From a bacterium (GTDB lineage: Bacteria; Patescibacteriota; Minisyncoccia; Minisyncoccales; UBA10102): a stretch of DNA of 42,853 nucleotides. Below are positions 7,230 to 17,500 of this stretch, piece after piece. The translations under genes and the position numbers were made by a program. A model generated the notes under the pieces. It saw nothing but the letters and a program-made list of their open reading frames with translations. It did not search any database and had not been told where the DNA came from. Position 1 is the stretch's first letter. Each line of letters opens with the position of its first letter. Location: contig JAQBTT010000003.1 of the NCBI GenBank assembly GCA_027624865.1, positions 1 through 42,853 on the forward strand, given 5' to 3'.

Positions 7230-8765
7230 ATGTTATTTAAAGTACAATCTATTGCAAATTCTGGCATGGAAGCGCTTGGAGTAGATATTGAGGTGAGTGT
7301 TTCAAGTAGAGGTTTGCCGGGTTTTGATATTGTGGGGCTTCCCGATAAGGCAGTGCAAGAAAGCAAGGAGCGGGTGCGCGCTGCAATTGGAAATTCAAAG
7401 ATTGAATTTCCACAAAGAAAAATTACGGTAAATTTAGCTCCAGCCGACATTCCAAAGGAGGGCTCTTTGTATGATTTGCCTATTGCGGTTGGAATTATGG
7501 CTTCTGTCTTGCAGTATGAGATTCCCAAAGACAGTTTATTTTTAGGCGAACTTTCTTTAGATGGCACGTTGCGTCATACAAAAGGGGCTGTGCTCATGGC
7601 GCTCTTTGCAAAAGAACAGGGATTTTGCAATGTTTTTGTGCCAGCAGAGTCTGCCAATGAGGCCGCAATTGTGCAAGGTGTAAATGTATATGGAATAGAA
7701 AATTTAGAGCAGATAGCGAGTTTTCTTTTGGGGAATCAAAAAATAAAAAAAGTGGCGTATTCTGCTCCGTTACTGACTGGGGCGGCTGATGCCGAGTTTG
7801 ATATGGCAGAAGTTCTTGGGCAAGAAACTGCTAAGCGAGCTATAGAGATAGCCGCGGCGGGAGGGCATAATATTTTAATGATAGGGAGTCCAGGTTCTGG
7901 GAAAACCATGCTGGCGCGAGCGTTGGCAGGCATCCTACCAAAATTAAATGAAGAAGAATCGCTTGAGGTGACAAAACTTTATTCTATTGCAGGAAATATT
8001 CCTCCGCGAGGGTCACTCATTACAGCTCGTCCTTTTCGCGCGCCGCATCACAGTGTTTCTCTTATCGGGTTGATTGGGGGAGGCCAAAAACCTCAGCCAG
8101 GCGAGGTGAGCTTGGCGCACAGAGGAGTATTGTTTTTAGATGAATTTAATGAATTTCCCCGTAGTGTGCTGGAAAGTCTTCGCCAGCCTGTGGAAGATGG
8201 CATGCTTACTATTGCGCGAAGCAGACAGCGAGTAACCTACCCTTGCCGATTTATGTTGGTGGCATCTTGTAATCCTTGTCCATGCGGATACCTTACTCAT
8301 CCAAAGAAAGCTTGTGTGTGCACGCCAAGAGAAGTAAAAAAATACAAAAAGCGAGCCTCGGGGCCGCTTTTAGACCGGATTGATCTGCATATTGAAGTAC
8401 CAGAAGTTGACATACAAGAGTTTCAAGATAATCAAAAGGCTTCACTTTCCAAAGAAAGTTCGTTTGCCATGCGAGAGCGAATTGAAAAGGTACGAAAGAT
8501 GCAAGAAGTAAGGTTTGCAGGGGAACCTATACATGCTAATGCCGAAATGAAGAATAGCCATATTAAAAAATACTCTTTGCTTTCAAAAGAAGCAGAGCAG
8601 ATATTGAGTCGAGCGGCTCTTTTGTATCAACTCTCTGCAAGGTCTTTTATGAAAATGATAAAAATAGCACGTACCATTGCAGATCTTGCAGGGGCAGAGC
8701 ACATTGAAAAAAGTCATATGGCAGAGGCTTTGCAGTACCGCCCCAAAGCATATGAATTTGATTAA
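7230..8765 (+). CDS. YifB/ComM family Mg chelatase-like AAA ATPase
   Basis: Walker A GSPGSGKTML, RPFRAPHHSVS, GVLFLDEFNEF, ASCNPCPCGY. Confidence 0.95.
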   Translation: MLFKVQSIANSGMEALGVDIEVSVSSRGLPGFDIVGLPDKAVQESKERVRAAIGNSKIEFPQRKITVNLAPADIPKEGSLYDLPIAVGIMASVLQYEIPKDSLFLGELSLDGTLRHTKGAVLMALFAKEQGFCNVFVPAESANEAAIVQGVNVYGIENLEQIASFLLGNQKIKKVAYSAPLLTGAADAEFDMAEVLGQETAKRAIEIAAAGGHNILMIGSPGSGKTMLARALAGILPKLNEEESLEVTKLYSIAGNIPPRGSLITARPFRAPHHSVSLIGLIGGGQKPQPGEVSLAHRGVLFLDEFNEFPRSVLESLRQPVEDGMLTIARSRQRVTYPCRFMLVASCNPCPCGYLTHPKKACVCTPREVKKYKKRASGPLLDRIDLHIEVPEVDIQEFQDNQKASLSKESSFAMRERIEKVRKMQEVRFAGEPIHANAEMKNSHIKKYSLLSKEAEQILSRAALLYQLSARSFMKMIKIARTIADLAGAEHIEKSHMAEALQYRPKAYEFD

Positions 8766-8773
8766 AATATCTG

Positions 8774-8793
8774 CTTAAGCTTAGCTTAGGCAG
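8774..8793. repeat. TAAGC palindromic element
   Basis: cttaagcttagcttaggcag between the comM-like and yraN-like genes. Confidence 0.85.
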
Positions 8794-8802
8794 TAACAAG
8801 CC

Positions 8803-9189
8803 ATGGCACTGCACAATATTATAGGGAAAGAAGGGGAGGAGATTGCAAGGAAGTATCTTAAAGGTAAAGGATATATAATTCTAGAAGAAAACTATCAGAC
8901 AAAGAGAGCGGAAATTGATATTATCGCTCGACTTCGCCATGGATTCCTTGGGCAAGGCAAGGATATTCTTGTGTTTGTTGAGGTGAGAACAAAGTGTAGC
9001 GAGCAATTTGGAACCCCAGAAGAGACAATTTACTACCAAAAGCGTATGAAGCTTAAAAGAAATGCCGCTGCCTATGTTTATCGCAAGAAATATTATGGCG
9101 CTTATCGCATAGATGCTGTGTGCCTTGTGATAGATGAACATATGGGGCTTAAGCGCATTAATCATTATGAAAATATTGTTGAAACTTAA
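8803..9189 (+). CDS. YraN family (UPF0102) endonuclease-like protein
   Basis: GKEGEEIARKYLKGKGYIILEENYQTKRAEIDIIA...VFVEVRTK. Confidence 0.9.
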   Translation: MALHNIIGKEGEEIARKYLKGKGYIILEENYQTKRAEIDIIARLRHGFLGQGKDILVFVEVRTKCSEQFGTPEETIYYQKRMKLKRNAAAYVYRKKYYGAYRIDAVCLVIDEHMGLKRINHYENIVET

Positions 9190-9231
9190 TCTAGTGGATA
9201 ATGTAACCGGATTAAGGATATAATAGGTAGC

Positions 9232-11499
9232 ATGGGGGACCTCTTAAATTTCACTACAAGGGCGAGTATTTATCTCATTGTATTTTTGGTTCCTTTGGTA
9301 TGGAACCCATGGACCTTTGAGTCTTTTGAGTTCCCAAAGCAGTACGTATTGATATTTCTAGTTTTGTTGGGCTTAGGCACCTGGCTTGCAAAGATGGTGT
9401 TTACTGAACGAGAGCTCCATTTTAAAAGAACTCCACTTAATCTCCCCATCTTACTACTTGCTGCGGCTCTAGTGCTCTCAAGTATATTCTCAGTTGATAT
9501 ATGGTCTTCTTTGTTTGGGCATTATGGAAGATTTTCTGATGGGCTTTTTGGCGTGCTTGCCTCCATTGGACTATATTTTTTAATTACCAATACGATAGAG
9601 AAACCTAGCTTTTTAGTTCGTCCTTTTTTGCTTGCAAGCGGGGTAATCATCACAGCATGGTACCTCTCTTTGTTTGGGGTAATAAAGCTACTTCCTTGGC
9701 TTTCATCTTTTATCCCACAAATGGGAGTAAGCCCTATATCCCAAAGCCAAGAGGGGTTTTTAATATTCTTAGCTTTTCTGGTATCCTTTCTTGCTCTTCT
9801 TTCTTTGCGCCCCGCTTCAGAGAGGCGAGGCTCGCCCAATGAAATTGGGCGGCCTGAGATAAAGCAACTTCCGCGAGCAGGGAATCTTTTGTTGCTTTTT
9901 TCTGCCTTTGGAATTCTTTTAATTGGAGACTCAAGCGTAGCCTGGACTGTTTTGCTTGCCGGTCTTCTTTTGGCGATTCTCTCTTTTCTATTCTTGCGAA
10001 CTCTTGCTGGAGAGACAATGAAGATAAGGCGTTTGTGGCTTCCCCTCGTTCTTTCATTCTTTGTTGTTATTTCTCTTTTTTCTGGCGTCTCCAGTGCAGG
10101 ATTTTTGCAGCAATTTGAAAAGGAATCAAAACTCTCCCATCAAGCGTCTTTTAGCATTGCTGGAAAAACACTTGGCGCAAGTGGCAAAAACCTCATGTTA
10201 GGATCTGGTCCTGGGACCTTTGCATTGGATGTTTCGTTGCACAGAGCAGCTGATTTAAATGAAACTAGTCAGTGGCAAATTCAATTTGATAGGGCTGGCA
10301 ATCACCTTGCAGAGTTACTTGCCACGATGGGTATCTTGGGATTTTTGCTTTACCTTGGAATTATTATTTGGTTTTTACTCATCTCTTTATTTTTTGTAAA
10401 GGATAAAAAGAATTTCCCGTTTGCTCTTGGAGTACTTGTTCTTTTCATAGCTCAGATTGTGTATTATCAAATTACAGCGTTGCAGGTTGCTTTTTGGTTG
10501 TTTTTCGCGCTTGCTGTAATCTCTTTTGATATTCCAAAGAGGGAATTTCGGGTTTCTTTAAAAAAGTTTTTTGAGATAAATATTGCAGTAAAGCTCATAC
10601 TTTTCGCTTTACTATTTATGGTGGGAGCCGCCTTCTTTCTTGGAGCAAGGTTCTTTCTTGCTGATATACGTTATGTTGATTCTCAAAATACCTTACATAA
10701 TGAAAAAGGTATTGAGAAGGCTCTGGAAGCTGTACGTTTTAATCCATGGCAAGGGGAGTATAAGGTATTTCTTTCAAGATTGTATCTTCAAAAAGCCATG
10801 GAGGAGCTCAAGAGGAAAGAGAGTTTACAGGATCAAGAGCAGATTGCAAAAGATGTAAAAAAAGCCATTGCATACGCAAAGGGAGATTATTTGGAAGGTA
10901 CAAAGATTACAGGTGCAATAGAATTAAGTCCCAATAGAGCTTCTTTTTGGGAAGCCTTGGGAGATGTGTATTATGATATTCAGTTTGTTGAAGGTGCTGC
11001 TACCCAAAGCATTGATTCTTTCACTACTGCTATTTTACTTGACCCAACAAATCCAGCGCTATATACCAAATTAGGGAAACTCTATATAGTAAAAAAGGAG
11101 TTTAAAACAGCACGAGAATATTTTGAGAAGGCAGTTCAGCTTAAGCAAGATTATGCAGAGGCTCAGTTGCAAATTGCTCTGTTAAAAGAACGAGAAGGGG
11201 AGACCAAAGACGCCTTATCTATTGTAGCAAAGATAAGTTTGAGGTATCCTTTGAGTATAGACGTAGGGTTCCAATATGGTCGCCTTCTATATAATGCAGG
11301 CAAAGTGGAGGAAGCTGTTGCGCAGTTTAGGAGCGTAATCAAGCTTGCTCCTAGTCATTCAAATGCGCTCTTTGCCCTGGGGACTGCTCTTTTGAGTCAG
11401 GGAGAGAACGAAGAAGCAAAAGCGTGGTTTGAAAAAGCGTTCCAGCTTAACCCTGAAAATGTAGCCTTGCAAGAAATATTGCAAGGATTTGGCAAGTGA
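9232..11499 (+). CDS. O-antigen ligase (Wzy)-like multipass membrane protein with C-terminal TPRs
   Basis: About 10 TM segments, LMLGSGPGTFALDVSLHR motif, TPR-like C-terminus (ALYTKLGKLYIVKKEFKTAREYFEKAVQL). Confidence 0.8.
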   Translation: MGDLLNFTTRASIYLIVFLVPLVWNPWTFESFEFPKQYVLIFLVLLGLGTWLAKMVFTERELHFKRTPLNLPILLLAAALVLSSIFSVDIWSSLFGHYGRFSDGLFGVLASIGLYFLITNTIEKPSFLVRPFLLASGVIITAWYLSLFGVIKLLPWLSSFIPQMGVSPISQSQEGFLIFLAFLVSFLALLSLRPASERRGSPNEIGRPEIKQLPRAGNLLLLFSAFGILLIGDSSVAWTVLLAGLLLAILSFLFLRTLAGETMKIRRLWLPLVLSFFVVISLFSGVSSAGFLQQFEKESKLSHQASFSIAGKTLGASGKNLMLGSGPGTFALDVSLHRAADLNETSQWQIQFDRAGNHLAELLATMGILGFLLYLGIIIWFLLISLFFVKDKKNFPFALGVLVLFIAQIVYYQITALQVAFWLFFALAVISFDIPKREFRVSLKKFFEINIAVKLILFALLFMVGAAFFLGARFFLADIRYVDSQNTLHNEKGIEKALEAVRFNPWQGEYKVFLSRLYLQKAMEELKRKESLQDQEQIAKDVKKAIAYAKGDYLEGTKITGAIELSPNRASFWEALGDVYYDIQFVEGAATQSIDSFTTAILLDPTNPALYTKLGKLYIVKKEFKTAREYFEKAVQLKQDYAEAQLQIALLKEREGETKDALSIVAKISLRYPLSIDVGFQYGRLLYNAGKVEEAVAQFRSVIKLAPSHSNALFALGTALLSQGENEEAKAWFEKAFQLNPENVALQEILQGFGK

Positions 11500-11546
11500 G
11501 GTAGAATAATTAAATCGTATTATTAACTAATTTTTGTTTCATATCT

Positions 11547-13874
11547 ATGATTCAGTCAGTTTCATTGCTAGAGAAGATTTCAAAAGGGGCTCTGTACGCC
11601 GCAGTATTCTTGCTCCCTCTATGGTTTTTGCCTGTAACTCAAAATGTTCTTTTATATCAAAAGCAAACCTTACTAGTTTTGTTGGTGTTCCTTGGTTTGG
11701 TCGCTTGGCTAGCTAAAATAGTGAGCCAGGGTGAAATTCGTCTGCGCCTTTCCCCTCTATATATCCCAGTTGCTTTGCTTTTGCTTTCAGTTGGAGTATC
11801 TACCATGTTTTCTCGCTGGGTTGCAGGTTCCTTTTGGGGATGGCCACTTAGTTTGACTGATAATTTTCTAACGCTCGTAATCTTTGCCTTATTCTCATTC
11901 TTGGTTCTTCAAGTAGTTGAGAATGCAAAGCATCTTTTTAACTTACTCTTAACCTTATTGGTTTCTTCTGGCATTGCAGTTTTATACACCTTGCTCCAGG
12001 CCTACCAGCTCTATCTTCTTCCTTTTGACTTTGCCAAGGTTGCAACCTTTAACACACTTTCAAATATGAATGGTGTTGCTATTTTTTCAGCAATACTCTT
12101 GCCCTTGGCTTTAGCCTTAGCTTTTGTATCAAAGATGCTTTTGCGATGGGCGCTATGGATTGTGGCAGCTGTATTGCTTGCCTCGCTTGTGCTTTTAAAC
12201 TTTCAAACAGCCTGGATTATTCTTACAGCTGGCCTCTTGGTACTTTTGGCCTTTGGTATGTGGAATATGAAAAAGAAGGGTGAGTTTGGATGGACTTCTT
12301 TTCCTATGGCTTTAATCATTGTGGCTGTGTTTTTTATGGTATTTCAGGTTGCCCTGCCTGGGGCTCCAAGAACTTTGCCAACTGAGGTTTCGCTTAGCCA
12401 AGGCGCAACTTGGAATGTTGCAAAAGAAACCTTAAAGAACCATGCACTCTTTGGAGCGGGACCCGGTACCTTTGTTTTACAATATGCCAAGTTCAGGCCA
12501 GCGGAACTTAATCAAACTGTGTTTTTTGGTACAAGATTTTCTTCAGGAGCCTCTGAAATTTTAAACTGGTTAGTAACGAAGGGTGCTGTTGGTTTCGTAG
12601 TACTCTTGGGCCTATTTTTGACGATAAAAGTTCTTGGAATCAAATCATTACTTCGGTTTGAAGAAGAAAACTTTACATGGATGTTGGGCCTTGGAGCTTT
12701 TGCTTCCCTCACCGCCCTTATTGTTTCTACGTTCCTCTACCCTGCTTCCTTTATGGTGTGGTTTCTATTCTGGACCTTACTTGGAGCTCTTGCCTTTACG
12801 GGAGCAAAAAAGGTTTCACATTTTACCGTTACTACATATCCATTCCTTGCCCTGGGCTCTTCTTTTATCTTTTTGATTGTTCTTATCTTTGGCCTTGGTC
12901 TCATGTTTGTTGGTGGACAAAAGTATGTAGCAGAAGCTCAGTATCTTAAGGGGGCACGAGCATCGGCAGTAGGAAATTTGGACGTGGCAATTGCAAAGAT
13001 TCTTTCTGCAGCAAATTTAAATCCCGCAGTGGACCTCTACTGGAGAGATCTTTCTCAGCTTTACTTAACAAAGGTAAATCAGATTTCAGCAAATCAGGAA
13101 CTTTCAAAAGAGGAGCGCCAAGCGCAAACACAGACTGCGGTTTCAAATAGCATCGCATCTGCTCGCGCCGCAACAAAGGTGGCACCAGCAAACGTTGCAA
13201 ACTGGAACGTTCAAGGATTTGTGTACAGAAGCCTTATTGGTATTCAAGGAGCAGAAGCCTTGGCGCAAGAAGCATATCTTGAGGCAGCAAAATTGGAACC
13301 TACCTCTCCGTTCCCGTGGACAGAATTGGCTCGTTCCAAGATTGTGCAGGCTCAAGCTCTTGCTACCAAAAACGCTGAGGAGACAAGAGCACAAGTGCTT
13401 CTGGAGGCTCTTGAAAATCTTAATAAAGCCTTGGAGCTAAAGGAGGACTATGCTCCTGCTCACTTTTTGACTGCTGTGGTATATGATCAACAGGGAAAAT
13501 CAGATGAAGCTGTGGCAAAGCTTGAGGAAACAAAACTTATTTCTTCGCCTGATGATATTGGTTTGGCGTTTCAGCTGGGAGTTCTCTATTGGCAGCGAAA
13601 GGAGCTTGCAAAAGCTGAAGTTGAACTTACGCGAGCAGTTGGGATTAACCCTGATTACTCCAATGCAAGATATATCTTAGGATTGGTGCATGATGCAAGG
13701 GGGGACAAGGTCGCAGCAAAGATAGAGTTTGCCGAGGTAGAAAGATTGAATCCAGATAATCAGGAGATAAAACAAATTCTAACAAACTTGGAAAATGGCC
13801 GTCCGGCTCTGGAGGGTATCCAGGTTTCAGCCCCTCCTATCAAAGAGGCCCCACCTGAAATTCCAGGAGCGTAA
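11547..13874 (+). CDS. O-antigen ligase (Wzy)-like membrane protein with TPRs, tandem paralogue
   Basis: Same architecture as the upstream gene; ALFGAGPGTFVLQYAKFRP motif and C-terminal TPRs. Confidence 0.8.
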   Translation: MIQSVSLLEKISKGALYAAVFLLPLWFLPVTQNVLLYQKQTLLVLLVFLGLVAWLAKIVSQGEIRLRLSPLYIPVALLLLSVGVSTMFSRWVAGSFWGWPLSLTDNFLTLVIFALFSFLVLQVVENAKHLFNLLLTLLVSSGIAVLYTLLQAYQLYLLPFDFAKVATFNTLSNMNGVAIFSAILLPLALALAFVSKMLLRWALWIVAAVLLASLVLLNFQTAWIILTAGLLVLLAFGMWNMKKKGEFGWTSFPMALIIVAVFFMVFQVALPGAPRTLPTEVSLSQGATWNVAKETLKNHALFGAGPGTFVLQYAKFRPAELNQTVFFGTRFSSGASEILNWLVTKGAVGFVVLLGLFLTIKVLGIKSLLRFEEENFTWMLGLGAFASLTALIVSTFLYPASFMVWFLFWTLLGALAFTGAKKVSHFTVTTYPFLALGSSFIFLIVLIFGLGLMFVGGQKYVAEAQYLKGARASAVGNLDVAIAKILSAANLNPAVDLYWRDLSQLYLTKVNQISANQELSKEERQAQTQTAVSNSIASARAATKVAPANVANWNVQGFVYRSLIGIQGAEALAQEAYLEAAKLEPTSPFPWTELARSKIVQAQALATKNAEETRAQVLLEALENLNKALELKEDYAPAHFLTAVVYDQQGKSDEAVAKLEETKLISSPDDIGLAFQLGVLYWQRKELAKAEVELTRAVGINPDYSNARYILGLVHDARGDKVAAKIEFAEVERLNPDNQEIKQILTNLENGRPALEGIQVSAPPIKEAPPEIPGA

Positions 13875-14017
13875 AGCCATAGTAAGGGGGGATGAGGCTT
13901 GTTGATAACCTGGGGAAAAGATTCTTTGATAGAGAGGGGTTGACCCAGCACCATTTTTCTATTATGACTATAATGAGCTAATAATTGAGTTTTTGGTTGG
14001 GCTAAAATGGTGCTGGG

Positions 14018-14046
14018 TTGACATTTCTAGCAATATCCTGTACACT
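14018..14046 (+). promoter_or_regulatory. Putative sigma70-type promoter for rpoBC
   Basis: TTGACA - 17 nt - TACACT, about 110 nt upstream of the rpoB ATG. Confidence 0.6.
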
Positions 14047-14155
14047 ACTTCACAGCTAAATATATTGTAGTTTATCTCATCTTGTCTTCTTTTTTAATAT
14101 AGTAGTAATATAGTTTTACGGGACCTTTTTTGAATGGAAAGGGACCTTTGTTTTT

Positions 14156-17100
14156 ATGGCAACTCCCCAACCTCTTTTTAAAAATTTTACAAAGACTCAA
14201 GTTCACTTCCCCTTGCCTTACCTGCTTTCGGTACCGCAAAATAGTTGGAACAAGTTTTGGGCTACAGATTTTAAGGAACTATTGCAAGAAGTGTCTCCCA
14301 TACGGGACCACACAAAAAAGGAGTTTGAACTTTGGTTTTTGGATTTTAAAATAGGGAAGGCAAATCATGCCTCTGATCTTGAAGCAAAAGAAAACGATGA
14401 TTCCTATCAAGCGCCACTGCGTGTGAAGGTTCGTTTGGTAAACTTAAAAACAAAAGAGCAAAAAGAGCAGGAGATATTCCTCGCTGATTTTCCTTTAATG
14501 ACCGCGAGAGGTACGTTTATCATCAATGGAGTGGAACGTGTTGCAATTAGCCAGCTCATCCGTTCCCCTGGAGTATTCTTTACCGGTCAAAACGTTACTG
14601 CTACAAAAAAGATTTTTGGAGCAAAAATTATCCCTAATCGAGGGGCGTGGTTGGAATTTGAGACTGAGGCTTCAGGATTTATTGGTGTTCGTATTGATAG
14701 GAAAAGGAAAGCGCCCGTTACAACGCTTTTGCGTGCCTTTGGCATGGAGACTGAGGAGGCAATACGGAGTGCATTTGGCGACGTAGATACAGGAGAGGTA
14801 AGTTACATTACAGAAACTTTAAAAAAGGATATTACCAAAGGACAAGGAGATGGGTTAATGGAGATTTACCGAAGGCTTCGCCCTGGGGACTACGTTACCC
14901 CAGAGACAGCAAAGGAACTTATTTGGAACATGTTCTTTAATTTTGAGCGGTATGATTTTTCTCGAGTTGGAAGATGGAAAACACTGCAACGCTTGCCAGC
15001 TTTAAAGCCAAAAGACAAGAAATCAAAATCTGCTGAGGCAAATGAGGAGATTAGCATTGAAGACCGTGTGTTGAAACTGGAAGATGTAGTAGAAGTGCTT
15101 CGTGAAATTATTCGTTTAAACAATACTCCGGGAGCTGCGCCCGATCAAATTGATCACTTAGGGAATAGGAGAGTGAGAACCTTTGCTGAGTTTTTGCAAA
15201 ATAGGTTGCGCGTTGGATTTATGAGGATGGAGCGGATTATAAAAGACAGGATGTCTACCTTGGATTCTGCTACCCTCACCCCAGCGCAGTTGGTAAATCC
15301 AAGGCCGGTTATGGCAATGATTAAGGAGTTTTTTACGTCTTCTCAAATTACTCAATTCATGGATAATGAGAACCCTCTAGCTGAACTTGAGCACAAAAGA
15401 AGAGTGTCAGCTACTGGACCTGGTGGATTAACCAGAGAACGAGCTGGATTTGAAGTGCGAGATGTGCAACCTTCACACTATGGAAGAATTTGCCCTATCC
15501 AAACCCCAGAAGGTCCAAATATTGGGTTGGTGGGACACATGGCAAGTTATGCCCGCATTAACTCTCATGGGTTCTTGGAAACTCCATACTTTAAGGTAGA
15601 GAAAGGAAAGGTATTAAGTGAGCTAAAATATTTAAATGCCTTTGAGGAAGAGCAGGAGATTATATCTCACGCAGGTATTGCTTTGGATAAAAATAATAAG
15701 ATTATTCCAGAAAAAGTGCAGGCGAGAGTACGGGGAGAAGCAGGAACTGCCCCAAGAGACGAGGTGACGTACTTTGATGTTTCAGCAGAGCAGTCAATTT
15801 CTATTGCAACAGCCCTTATCCCATTTTTAAGAAACGATGATGCAAACCGTGCACTGATGGGCTCTAACATGCAGAGGCAAGCAGTTCCTTTAGTAAAACC
15901 TCAAAGCCCATTAGTAGGGACGGGGCTTGAAGAAAAAGTAGCGCAAGATTCAGGGCTTGCAGTCATGGCAAAGGAAGATGGCACCATTACACAGGTGGAC
16001 GCGCGTCACATAACGCTCAAGCCTCAAAAGGGGCATATCATAGTAGAAACACTTAAGAACTTTGTTCGAACGAACCAGTACACTTCTTTTCACCAACGTC
16101 CCATCGTAAATGTTGGAGATAAGGTAAAGAAAGGGCAAATCATTGCAGATGGAGGTGCTATTGATCAAGGACGCTTGGCCCTAGGAACGAATCTATTGGT
16201 TGCATTTCTCCCATGGAGAGGAGGCAACTATGAAGATGCTATTGTTCTTTCAGAGCGCTTGGTAAAAGATGATAGGTACACCTCAATTCACATTGAGGAT
16301 TTTGTGGCAGATATTCGTGAGACGAAACTTGGACCTGAGGTTACTACTTCAGATATTCCTAATGTTGGAGAGGAGAAACTAAGAGATTTGGATGAAGAAG
16401 GAGTAATTCGTGTTGGAGCTGAAGTGGAACCTAATGATATTTTAGTAGGAAAGATTTCTCCTAAAGGAGAGGCAGATCTTACTGCAGAGGAACGCCTGCT
16501 TCGTGCTATTTTTGGTGAAAAGGCACGAGACATTAAAGATAGCTCTCTTTTGATGCCTCACGGAAAACGTGGAAGAGTGGTATCTGTGAAAGTATTTGAG
16601 CGTTCCTTGGGGCACAAACTTGAGCCTGGAATTATAAAACGTATTCACGTTGAGGTTGCACAACTTCGAAAAATACAACCTGGAGATAAGTTAGCTGGGA
16701 GACACGGGAACAAAGGAGTGATTTCTTTTGTCTTGCCAGAAGAGGATATGCCATTTATGGAGGATGGAACCCCAGTGGATATTGTTTTAAATCCTTTGGG
16801 GGTTGCATCTCGAATGAATATTGGGCAGATTTTGGAAACTCACTTAGGGTGGGCAGCAAAGAAGGGCGGGTACTATGCGATAACCCCTGGACTTGCAGGA
16901 GCTACTGAAGAAGATATTAAAGAGGCATTGCGCGAGCAAGGGCTTCCAGAAGACGGAAAGATAACGCTATTTGATGGACATGATGGGAAGCCGTTCCCTC
17001 AAAAAATTACCGTGGGGTACGTGTATATGCTCAAGTTAATTCATATGATTGAAGACAAGATTCATATGCGTTCTATTGGTCCTTACTCTTTAATCACTCA

Positions 17101-17413
17101 GCAACCACTTGGTGGGAAGGCTCAGTTTGGAGGGCAGCGTTTCGGGGAAATGGAAGTATGGGCACTGGAAGGATATGGAGCGGCACATATTTTGCAAGAA
17201 ATGCTTACGATTAAATCAGATGATGTTCCAGGAAGAGCTGCAACCTATGAAGCAATCCTGCGAGGGCAACCTATTCAAACCCCAAATCTTCCAGCTTCTT
17301 TTAGCCTTCTTTTAGGTGAATTAAGATCCTTGGGTCTCAATATTGAAGTGAAAGAGAGTAAATCCGAAGCACGAAATCTGAAGCACGAAACAAATACGAA
17401 TGACAAAAATTAG
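14156..17413 (+). CDS. rpoB: DNA-directed RNA polymerase subunit beta
   Basis: Conserved motifs throughout (RPVMAMIKEFF, YGRICPIQTPEGPNIGLVG, KLAGRHGNKGVIS, GGKAQFGGQRFGEMEVWALE). Confidence 0.98.
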   Translation: MATPQPLFKNFTKTQVHFPLPYLLSVPQNSWNKFWATDFKELLQEVSPIRDHTKKEFELWFLDFKIGKANHASDLEAKENDDSYQAPLRVKVRLVNLKTKEQKEQEIFLADFPLMTARGTFIINGVERVAISQLIRSPGVFFTGQNVTATKKIFGAKIIPNRGAWLEFETEASGFIGVRIDRKRKAPVTTLLRAFGMETEEAIRSAFGDVDTGEVSYITETLKKDITKGQGDGLMEIYRRLRPGDYVTPETAKELIWNMFFNFERYDFSRVGRWKTLQRLPALKPKDKKSKSAEANEEISIEDRVLKLEDVVEVLREIIRLNNTPGAAPDQIDHLGNRRVRTFAEFLQNRLRVGFMRMERIIKDRMSTLDSATLTPAQLVNPRPVMAMIKEFFTSSQITQFMDNENPLAELEHKRRVSATGPGGLTRERAGFEVRDVQPSHYGRICPIQTPEGPNIGLVGHMASYARINSHGFLETPYFKVEKGKVLSELKYLNAFEEEQEIISHAGIALDKNNKIIPEKVQARVRGEAGTAPRDEVTYFDVSAEQSISIATALIPFLRNDDANRALMGSNMQRQAVPLVKPQSPLVGTGLEEKVAQDSGLAVMAKEDGTITQVDARHITLKPQKGHIIVETLKNFVRTNQYTSFHQRPIVNVGDKVKKGQIIADGGAIDQGRLALGTNLLVAFLPWRGGNYEDAIVLSERLVKDDRYTSIHIEDFVADIRETKLGPEVTTSDIPNVGEEKLRDLDEEGVIRVGAEVEPNDILVGKISPKGEADLTAEERLLRAIFGEKARDIKDSSLLMPHGKRGRVVSVKVFERSLGHKLEPGIIKRIHVEVAQLRKIQPGDKLAGRHGNKGVISFVLPEEDMPFMEDGTPVDIVLNPLGVASRMNIGQILETHLGWAAKKGGYYAITPGLAGATEEDIKEALREQGLPEDGKITLFDGHDGKPFPQKITVGYVYMLKLIHMIEDKIHMRSIGPYSLITQQPLGGKAQFGGQRFGEMEVWALEGYGAAHILQEMLTIKSDDVPGRAATYEAILRGQPIQTPNLPASFSLLLGELRSLGLNIEVKESKSEARNLKHETNTNDKN

Positions 17414-17495
17414 AATGGCCAAAACAGGTTTTGAACATTTGAATATTATAACTTTGAATTTGTTTCGTATTTCGACATTCGAATTTCGAATTTTT
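17360..17495. repeat. Imperfect inverted repeat block spanning the rpoB 3' end and the rpoB-rpoC spacer
   Basis: cgaagcacgaaatctgaagcacgaaacaaatacgaatgacaaaaatt ... tttgaatttgtttcgtatttcgacattcgaatttcgaa. Confidence 0.7.
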
Positions 17496-17500
17496 ATCAT

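Noticed and set aside
14890-15123. Antisense ORFs in the supplied track (many, such as inside rpoB, rpoC, uvrA, groL)
   Set aside because: They overlap strongly conserved genes on the opposite strand and show no recognisable domains; treated as spurious.
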